DNA of 10,479 bases from an uncultured Clostridia bacterium (lineage in GTDB: Bacteria > Bacillota > Clostridia > Christensenellales > Aristaeellaceae). The stretch lies in contig CAKUCE010000098.1 of assembly GCA_934643535.1 (NCBI GenBank), positions 1-10,479 of the forward strand, given 5' to 3'. The notes under the pieces are model-generated. The model ran no database searches and had not been told where the DNA came from. It saw only the letters and a list, made by a program, of their open reading frames with translations. This document shows positions 6,118 through 10,479 of the stretch, piece by piece. Positions within the stretch are counted from its first letter, which is position 1. Every line of letters starts with the position of its first letter. Made by a program: the position numbers and the translations under genes.

Positions 6118-7371
6118 ATGTCTACCACCAAAAAAATTCTGGCGATCCTGCTCAGTGCCGTGCTTAGCTTGGCGGCCTTCACTGCCCTGGCGGAATCGTC
6201 AGAAACCCCTGTAACCATCAATTTCTGGCACCATTACAGCGCTCAGTCGGCGGAAAACGAGACCCTGATGAACGATCTCATTCCCAAGTTTGAAAGCGAA
6301 AACCCCGGGATCAAGGTCAACGCCGTGTCTCACGAATGGGCGGAGCTGCACGACAAGATTCTGGTCAGCGCCAGCTCCCAGAGCCTGCCGGACGTGGCCC
6401 GCTGCGACATCGCCTGGCTGCCCGAATTCCAGAAAATGGGCGTGCTGGTAGCGCTGGATGAGACCATGCCCGACTTTACGGACGTAAGCGCCGCCCTGCT
6501 GGACAGCGCCATGTCCACCGCTAAGATCGGCGGCCATTACTATGCGCTGGCCCTGAACACCAACAGCAAGATTCTGTTCTACAACACCGCCATGCTGGAG
6601 GCGGCCAACGTGGCCGTTCCCACCACCATGGACGAGTGGGTAGCCGCCGTGCGCGCCCTGTCCGGCGCCAACGCCAACGGTCAGCAGGTCTGGGGCTGGA
6701 ACGAGCCTGCGCTCAGCGGCTGGAACATCTGCCCCTTCATCTGGAGCTTCGGCGGCAGCCTGACCAATGAAGACCAGACCGCGGCTACCGGCTACATCAA
6801 TTCCGAAGCTACCGTCAAGGCGGTGGACACCTTCGCCACGCTGGTGAAGGAAGGCGCGCTGACCGGCTTCAACAGCGGCGACATTCCCATGACCGACGGT
6901 TTCGGCACCGGCCGCTACGCCATGATGCTGGAAGGCCCTTGGAAGACCGCCGAGCTTTCCGGCGCGTATCCGGACGTGGCCTATGGCACCGCGCCCATTC
7001 CCGCGGGCGAGGGCGGCAGCGTTTCCGTGCTGGGCGGCGAGGATATCGCCATGTTCAACACCGCTAATCAGGAAGCGGCATGGAAATTCATGCAGTTCAT
7101 GACCAGCGAATATGCCGAGACGGCCATGGCTCAGTGCGGGCAGATTCCCGTCAACAAGGCGGCGCTGGAAAGCGATACCGTCAAGAATGCTTCCTATGCG
7201 CCCTTCATTGAGGCCATTCAGACGGCCAAGGCCCGGCCTACGGTGGCTGCCTGGAGCGAAATGGACAACGAGCTGACCAACGCCATGACCGCCGTTGTCA
7301 GCGGCAAAAAGACCGCGCAGGAAGCCATGGACGAACTGGCCGTTGTCTTTGATCAGCTGCTGGCCCAGTAA
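6118..7371 (+). CDS. Maltodextrin-type ABC importer substrate-binding protein (MalE/UgpB-like)
   Basis: A 417-residue family 1 extracellular solute-binding protein of typical length. Residues 1-25 form a signal peptide (KK, hydrophobic core, then ALA before Glu26) suited to signal peptidase I. There is no lipobox cysteine, whereas most Gram-positive binding proteins are lipoproteins. The mature protein starts with VTINFWHHYS, and has the domain crossover YALALNTNSKILFYNTAML near residues 141-159 and the late block FGTGRYAMMLEGPWKTAELS, both characteristic of CUT1 sugar-binding proteins (malto-oligosaccharide, glycerol-phosphate and related). The exact ligand is inferred from the GH13 and LacI neighbours. 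It has a very strong AAGGAGG at 6104-6110 and starts 15 bases after the GH13 stop. A large hairpin follows it, as often seen behind highly expressed binding-protein genes. Confidence 0.93.
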   Translation: MSTTKKILAILLSAVLSLAAFTALAESSETPVTINFWHHYSAQSAENETLMNDLIPKFESENPGIKVNAVSHEWAELHDKILVSASSQSLPDVARCDIAWLPEFQKMGVLVALDETMPDFTDVSAALLDSAMSTAKIGGHYYALALNTNSKILFYNTAMLEAANVAVPTTMDEWVAAVRALSGANANGQQVWGWNEPALSGWNICPFIWSFGGSLTNEDQTAATGYINSEATVKAVDTFATLVKEGALTGFNSGDIPMTDGFGTGRYAMMLEGPWKTAELSGAYPDVAYGTAPIPAGEGGSVSVLGGEDIAMFNTANQEAAWKFMQFMTSEYAETAMAQCGQIPVNKAALESDTVKNASYAPFIEAIQTAKARPTVAAWSEMDNELTNAMTAVVSGKKTAQEAMDELAVVFDQLLAQ

Positions 7372-7417
7372 CTCATCATATCGTTTTCCCCTGTGAAAGT
7401 CAATCCGGAAAAATGCA

Positions 7418-7454
7418 GGGCGCTGCTTCGTGGTCCCGTCCACGGGCAGCGCCC
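7418..7454 (+). promoter_or_regulatory. Strong stem-loop between binding-protein and permease genes
   Basis: GGGCGCTGC (7418-7426) pairs perfectly with GCAGCGCCC (7446-7454), and an inner GTGG (7430-7433) pairs with CCAC (7440-7443). No T-run follows, so it should not stop transcription fully. Such structures between malE and malF genes protect the upstream message from 3' decay and help set a high ratio of binding protein to permease. It ends 9 bases before the ribosome binding site of the permease gene. Confidence 0.65.
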
Positions 7455-7478
7455 GAAGCTCCCAAGGAGGCGATCCCT

Positions 7479-8363
7479 TTGGTTCTGAAGTCCCGTCTCA
7501 ACCGTGTTCAGCTTGCCGTACTGCTCCTGCCCGGTCTGTTCATTTTTGGGATGTTTACCGTGTATCCCATCTTCCGGCTGCTGTGGATGAGCTTCTGCGA
7601 CTGGAGCTTTGCCTCCATGCTGACCCAGCCTTTCATTGGGCTGCAAAACTATCGGGACGTATGGAGCGACGGCACCTTCTGGACGGTATTTGTCAACAGT
7701 GTCGTCTACACGCTGGTCACGGTGCCCGGGCAGATGATCCTGGGGCTGTTTACCGCCGTGCTGATCAACGGCATTCGGAAAGGAAGCGTGACGTTCCGCG
7801 TCATCAACTATCTGCCCGTGATTACGTCATGGGTGATCGCGTCGCTGGTATTCCGGTATATTTTCAATACGGAAGGTCTTCTGAACTATCTGCTGACCAA
7901 TGTGCTACACGTGACGGCTTCCAACACCCGCTGGCTGGACAGCCGCTGGGGCGGTATGACCGTGGCCATGATCCTGGGCGTCTGGAAGGGCGCCGGCTGG
8001 AACATGGTGGTGTTTCTGGCGGCCTTGCAGCAGGTGCCCATGGATCTGTACGAGGCGGCGGAGATGGACGGCTGCGGCGCGTGGAAAAAATTCTGCAACG
8101 TCACCCTGCCCTGTATCCGCGGCACGATCCTGTTTGCGCTGATCATGCTGACCATCGGCGGTTTCAATGTGTTTACCTCCATTAAAATGATCACCGGCGG
8201 CAAACCGGCCCATCAGACCGATACGCTGCTTACGTGGATGTATTACAAGGCGTTCAGCACCGGCAAATTCGGCTACGCCGCCGCGCTCAGCTTTATTATG
8301 GCTTTCTGTCTGGGCCTTCTGGCGATCCTCCAGTTTAAGGCCATGAAAAACAAGGACGCCTAG
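7479..8363 (+). CDS. CUT1 ABC sugar importer permease, MalF-type
   Basis: A 294-residue membrane protein with six hydrophobic helices and the binding-protein-dependent permease signature YEAAEMDGCGAWKKFCNVTL (residues 191-210), the EAA loop that docks on the ATPase. I choose the TTG at 7479 because AAGGAGG at 7464-7470 sits 8 bases ahead. The longer in-frame reading from ATG 7413 adds 22 Pro/Ala/Arg-rich residues that overlap the intergenic hairpin and has no ribosome binding site. The resulting N-terminus (VLKSRLNRVQLAVLLLPG) matches MalF/UgpA-like proteins without the long E. coli MalF extension. It should pair with the MalG-type protein downstream (10-base gap) to form the membrane channel for maltodextrin entry. 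No ATPase gene is in the window. Confidence 0.93.
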   Translation: MVLKSRLNRVQLAVLLLPGLFIFGMFTVYPIFRLLWMSFCDWSFASMLTQPFIGLQNYRDVWSDGTFWTVFVNSVVYTLVTVPGQMILGLFTAVLINGIRKGSVTFRVINYLPVITSWVIASLVFRYIFNTEGLLNYLLTNVLHVTASNTRWLDSRWGGMTVAMILGVWKGAGWNMVVFLAALQQVPMDLYEAAEMDGCGAWKKFCNVTLPCIRGTILFALIMLTIGGFNVFTSIKMITGGKPAHQTDTLLTWMYYKAFSTGKFGYAAALSFIMAFCLGLLAILQFKAMKNKDA

Positions 8364-8373
8364 GAGGCAGACC

Positions 8374-9225
8374 ATGAAAAAGAATACTCTTCGGAAACTC
8401 CGCGCGAATCTCCTTCGCTATCTGCTTCTGGCGGCCGGCACGGTCGTCTGCACGCTGCCGATGATCTACATGATCTCCACTTCCCTCCGGCCAAACGGCG
8501 CGCTGTATGAATATCCGCCCCGCTTTTTTCCCAAATGGGAGGCGCTGACCCTTGAAAATTATCAGTACATTCTGTCTCAGAGCAAATTTTATCTGAATTT
8601 TCTCAATTCCGTTTTCGTGTCCCTGACCTCCGTGGCGCTGGCGGCGCTGGTTTCCTCGGCCATGGCGTTCGTGATGGGCAAATTTCACTTCCGAGGCAAG
8701 AAGCTGCTGTTTGGCTTCATTATTCTGACCATGATCATTCCCGGCACCACCATGATCGTGCCGCAGTTCGAACTGGCTACCCGGCTGGGACTGGTAAACA
8801 GGCTGGCCGGACTGATCCCCTTTTACGTGGCGTGGGTCATTCCGTTTTCCACCTTCATGATCAAGGGGTTTATGGAGAGCATCCCCGACGAGATCACCGA
8901 GGCTACCTACATCGACGGAGCCAGCGTCATGACGGTCTATCGAAAGATCGCTCTCCCGCTGGCGGCTCCGGCCATCGCCTCCGTCAGCATTTTCAATTTT
9001 CTCACCGCGTGGGAGGAGTATCCATGGGCCAACACGGTCATCAACGACACGAACCTGCGCACGCTGCCCATTGCCATCGCCGGTTTCTTCGGGCAGCATC
9101 AGTTCACCCAATGGGGCTACGTCTTCGCAATGTCCGTCCTGACGCTGATCCCCGTTGTGATCGTATTCGTCACCTGCCAGCGCTTTTTTGTGCAGGGCCT
9201 GACGGCCGGAAGCGTGAAGGGCTGA
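8374..9225 (+). CDS. CUT1 ABC sugar importer permease, MalG-type
   Basis: A 283-residue inner-membrane permease with a basic N-terminus, a first helix at about residues 13-36, six helices in total, and the EAA loop EATYIDGASVMTVYRKIALP at residues 176-195. The C-terminal QRFFVQGLTAGSVKG is the characteristic tail of MalG-type subunits, which in MalG inserts into the translocation pathway. ATG 8374 has AGGAGG at 8362-8367, overlapping the preceding stop codon. It is the last gene of the operon and is followed within 15 bases by a strong terminator. It forms a heterodimer with the MalF-type protein. Energy must come from an ATPase encoded elsewhere, as with the shared MsmX ATPase of Bacillus. 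Confidence 0.94.
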   Translation: MKKNTLRKLRANLLRYLLLAAGTVVCTLPMIYMISTSLRPNGALYEYPPRFFPKWEALTLENYQYILSQSKFYLNFLNSVFVSLTSVALAALVSSAMAFVMGKFHFRGKKLLFGFIILTMIIPGTTMIVPQFELATRLGLVNRLAGLIPFYVAWVIPFSTFMIKGFMESIPDEITEATYIDGASVMTVYRKIALPLAAPAIASVSIFNFLTAWEEYPWANTVINDTNLRTLPIAIAGFFGQHQFTQWGYVFAMSVLTLIPVVIVFVTCQRFFVQGLTAGSVKG

Positions 9226-9239
9226 CGGCAAAGAGAATT

Positions 9240-9279
9240 CCCCCGGCGGTGTGAGCGAAGTCATGCCGCCGGGGGTTTT
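9240..9279 (+). terminator. Rho-independent terminator of the maltodextrin operon
   Basis: CCCCCGGCGG (9240-9249) and CCGCCGGGGG (9266-9275) form a perfect 10-base-pair GC stem with a 16-base loop, followed by TTTT. It lies 15 bases after the MalG-type stop codon. Confidence 0.9.
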
Positions 9280-9280
9280 G

Positions 9281-9616
9281 GCGTTATCGGGCTATGGACG
9301 TTTGGAAGAAACGCCGCGGCGGACAGAGGAACATTCGATCTGCAAGGAGCTTTGCCGCCGAAACTGAAAATCGGAGCCGCCCTCCGCAAGGCGACTCCGA
9401 TATTAGGGAAGGAAAGGTCGGAGTCCGCACTCCGACGTTTGCTGAAAGCAAAAATACTATAACGGACAGATGGGACAAAGCAGTGTAAAAAGTAAGAAAA
9501 AAATATTGCGAAAAAAATCTTTTTTGTCATGTTCATCATTTTTGTGTCAAAACGGATGCCAAAGGACTCTGTTTCCCGAAAAAAAGGCTTTTGCCAGAAA
9601 AAATCTGAAATCATAG
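9281..9616. other. Non-coding stretch between operon terminator and tRNA promoter
   Basis: No convincing gene is visible on either strand. The open frames here lack ribosome binding sites, and on the minus strand they run antisense through tRNA-Arg. The first half holds stem-loops (9371-9452). The second half (about 9484-9610) is strikingly A/T-rich, with A-runs and T-runs (for example seven A at 9511-9517 and six T at 9520-9525), which may act as an upstream element for the tRNA promoter. Confidence 0.6.
9371..9452. repeat. Three tandem stem-loops, two sharing one arm sequence
   Basis: Hairpin 1 pairs TCGGAG (9371-9376) with CTCCGA (9395-9400), extended by CGC/GCG. Hairpin 2 pairs GTCGGAGT (9417-9424) perfectly with ACTCCGAC (9429-9436) around a 4-base loop. 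Hairpin 3 pairs TTTGCT (9438-9443) with AGCAAA (9447-9452). GACTCCGA (9393-9400) is also perfectly complementary to TCGGAGTC (9418-9425), so hairpins 1 and 2 could be replaced by a single alternative pairing. It could be a dispersed palindromic repeat or part of a structured RNA. Hairpin 1 read on the minus strand is followed by TTTT, so it could also be a minus-strand terminator. Confidence 0.5.
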
Positions 9617-9645
9617 TTGACAGCATCCGCCAAATATGATAAAAT
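9617..9645 (+). promoter_or_regulatory. Sigma-A promoter of the tRNA operon
   Basis: TTGACA (9617-9622), a 17-base spacer, TAAAAT (9640-9645) and an extended -10 TG at 9637-9638. It lies 55 bases ahead of the first tRNA and behind an A/T-rich tract, fitting a strong stable-RNA promoter. Confidence 0.85.
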
Positions 9646-9700
9646 TCTATCTCGTCAGCGGATAAACCTGTAAGGGCTTGTTTCCTGGGTCGCACGGTTT

Positions 9701-9777
<77 letters not shown>

Positions 9778-9782
9778 GACAT

Positions 9783-9858
9783 GGTGGGTGTAGTTCAGTG
9801 GTAGAGCGCCAGATTGTGGCTCTGGATGTCATGGGTTCGAACCCCATCACTCACCCCA
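9783..9858 (+). tRNA. tRNA-His (anticodon GTG)
   Basis: The acceptor GTGGGTG (9784-9790) pairs with CACTCAC (9848-9854), with one G-T pair. An extra G at position -1 (9783) faces discriminator C73 (9855), the identity element unique to tRNA-His. CCA is encoded (9856-9858). The anticodon loop TTGTGGC has GTG at 9816-9818. The T-arm ATGGG-TTCGAAC-CCCAT is perfect. It starts 5 bases after tRNA-Arg. Confidence 0.97.
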
Positions 9859-9876
9859 TTTTTTTATATCCTTTTT

Positions 9877-9951
9877 TGGGGTATCGCCAAGCGGTAAGGC
9901 ACGGGACTTTGACTCCCGCATTCGTAGGTTCAAATCCTGCTACCCCAGCCA
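9877..9951 (+). tRNA. tRNA-Gln (anticodon TTG)
   Basis: The acceptor TGGGGTA (9877-9883) pairs perfectly with TACCCCA (9941-9947), followed by G9948 and an encoded CCA (9949-9951). The anticodon stem CGGGA/TCCCG encloses the loop CTTTGAC, with TTG at 9909-9911. The T-arm is GTAGG-TTCAAAT-CCTGC. It is the last tRNA of the cluster, 18 bases after tRNA-His. Confidence 0.97.
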
Positions 9952-9977
9952 AACCGCCGCAAGGCGATATAGGATAG

Positions 9978-10017
9978 AAAAGCGCATCCCGGTTCGGGAG
10001 GGCGCTTTTCTTGTTTT
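9978..10017 (+). terminator. Terminator of the tRNA operon
   Basis: AAAAGCGC (9978-9985) pairs with GCGCTTTT (10002-10009), and inside it TCCCG (9987-9991) pairs with CGGGA (9995-9999) around a 3-base loop. T-rich sequence follows to about 10017. The A-run on the left arm makes it able to work in both directions. Its right flank merges with the start of the kinase remnant. Confidence 0.85.
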
Positions 10018-10174
10018 CAACCCTTTTTTTCCCGTCCGGCAGAACTGGGGCCTTGGGCTGGCGCTGTGCCGGAATAGCGTAACGCTCCATAAAGGGCGCA
10101 TCCGGATGGACGAGCAGACCATCGACGGTTATGGGACGACTTCGTTTCATATTCCGCTGTCTCTGGCGCGATAA
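10010..10174 (+). pseudogene. C-terminal remnant of a histidine-kinase ATPase domain
   Basis: Read in one frame with no stop until TAA at 10172-10174, this stretch encodes about 54 residues. It contains NPFFPV followed by NWGLGLALCRNSVTLHKGRI and, after MDEQTID, GYGTTSFHIPLSLAR. The pattern is that of the end of a HATPase_c domain: the F-box (F-x-PFF), the G2-box (GLGLALC), the H-x-G-R-I strand and the final GYGTT-F-x-I-PL strand. Everything N-terminal (sensor, dimerisation His-box, N and G1 boxes) is missing. Upstream the frame runs into the tRNA terminator and tRNA-Gln, with no start codon or ribosome binding site that would give a functional protein. It looks like a gene truncated at the tRNA operon. 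The identification is by motif only, and the left boundary is uncertain. Confidence 0.65.
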
Positions 10175-10182
10175 ACAAAAGA

Positions 10183-10218
10183 CCGCCCGTCGGGTTTCAG
10201 TCCCCGACGGGCGGCTTT
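10183..10218. terminator. Bidirectional terminator
   Basis: CCGCCCGTCGGG (10183-10194) and CCCGACGGGCGG (10203-10214) form a perfect 12-base-pair stem with an 8-base loop. On the minus strand it is followed by TCTTTTGTTT, a good T-tract, so it should end the gene at 10232-10479. On the plus strand the tract is weaker (CTTTCC) and would have served the lost kinase gene. Confidence 0.85.
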
Positions 10219-10231
10219 CCTATGAGAAGTT

Positions 10232-10479
10232 TCAGGCTGCAGTGCCTTGCAGCGCGTTCACGGTGATGGTGTATTCGCTTTCGCCGGCGGAAAGCACATT
10301 GCCGTTGACGTCCAGGATGGTGACGGCGCGGCCCTCCGCATCCACGATGGAGCCGGAGCAGCTCAGCGTGGTCACTACGCTGTCGCCGGTCACGATCCAG
10401 CGGGAGCTTTCGTCGATGGTCAGGGTGCATCCGCCGTCGCCGCCGCTGCCCGCGCAGCTTTCGTCATCCAGTACCGCGC
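10232..10479 (-). CDS. C-terminal end of a probable surface or secreted beta-rich protein (partial)
   Basis: Only the last 81 codons are in the window; the gene continues beyond the right edge. The visible segment runs from AVLDDESCAGSGGDGGCTLT through WIVTGDSVVTTLSCSGSIVD to a stop at 10234-10232. It is rich in Gly, Ser, Thr, Val and Asp, with alternating hydrophobic residues and short G-D/G-N turns, as in beta-solenoid or beta-sandwich regions of cell-surface proteins and carbohydrate-binding modules. The repeated theme x-W-x-V-T-G-D-S-x-V-T-x-L is one I associate with clostridial surface beta-helix proteins, but no exact family can be named. Three Cys are present (visible residues 8, 17 and 40). 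No C-terminal LPxTG or hydrophobic anchor exists. A strong terminator follows 18 bases downstream. The other minus-strand frame here is a shadow with unlikely Arg/His-rich composition. Confidence 0.7.
   Translation of the reverse strand, partial: AVLDDESCAGSGGDGGCTLTIDESSRWIVTGDSVVTTLSCSGSIVDAEGRAVTILDVNGNVLSAGESEYTITVNALQGTAA

Noticed and set aside
6199..7443. 414-codon open frame on the minus strand opposite the binding-protein gene
   Set aside because: Composition is His/Gly/Gln-rich, without domains. The plus strand encodes a clear binding protein with signal peptide.
9294..9488. 64-codon plus-strand frame across the tandem hairpins
   Set aside because: No ribosome binding site is present and its codons span the stem-loops. 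Composition is not protein-like, so treated as non-coding.
9859..9876. T-run between tRNA-His and tRNA-Gln as a terminator
   Set aside because: No stem-loop precedes it other than the tRNA itself. More likely a spacer in one transcript.
9851..10150. 99-codon minus-strand frame
   Set aside because: Its C-terminal half is antisense to tRNA-Gln and the tRNA terminator, and its N-terminal half is antisense to the kinase remnant. No ribosome binding site precedes its ATG.

Overview
The window looks like chromosome of an endospore-forming member of the Clostridia (Firmicutes). The evidence is three spore genes (spoVM, spoVAD, spoVAE), strong GGAGG-type ribosome binding sites, sigma-A promoters with textbook spacing, and CCA-encoding tRNA genes. 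Base composition is fairly GC-rich by eye. A maltodextrin binding protein without a lipobox cysteine hints at a lineage such as the Christensenellales-like gut clostridia, but that placement is a guess.

Layout. (1) 16-1713, plus strand: a MATE-family efflux transporter, an unrecognised 64-residue two-helix membrane protein, and a 27-codon gene that reads as SpoVM, the curvature-sensing peptide that anchors the spore coat. (2) 1714-3119, minus strand: spoVAD-spoVAE, two parts of the channel for Ca-dipicolinate uptake into the forespore. They sit behind a plausible sigma-G promoter at 3169-3198, and spoVAC, the usual first partner, is absent. The stop codons of spoVM and spoVAE abut exactly. 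(3) 3344-9280, plus strand: a maltodextrin utilisation operon consisting of a LacI-family regulator, a cytoplasmic GH13 neopullulanase/cyclomaltodextrinase-type enzyme, and a CUT1 ABC importer (binding protein and two permeases, no ATPase). It ends in a strong terminator. Operator-like palindromes of the form GCAAnCGnTTGC lie just after the promoter and inside the start of the enzyme gene. (4) 9281-9616: a non-coding stretch with three tandem stem-loops, two of which can pair with each other. (5) 9617-10013: a promoter, tRNA-Arg(TCT), tRNA-His(GTG), tRNA-Gln(TTG) and a terminator. (6) 10010-10174: a remnant that reads as the last ~55 residues of a histidine-kinase ATPase domain. (7) 10183-10479: a bidirectional terminator and, on the minus strand, the C-terminal end of a probable secreted or surface beta-rich protein that runs off the window.

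How the genes work together. In region 3 the binding protein captures maltodextrins outside the cell and MalF/MalG move them inward, using an ATPase encoded elsewhere (MsmX-like). The GH13 enzyme then cuts them in the cytoplasm, and the LacI protein probably represses the operon, itself included, until sugar is present. Region 1-2 is a sporulation neighbourhood combining coat anchoring (mother cell) with dipicolinate uptake (forespore). I see no phage, insertion sequence or CRISPR array, and no clearly new multi-gene system. The least expected items are the unannotated spoVM, the operator inside the enzyme gene, the alternative-pairing hairpins and the kinase remnant.
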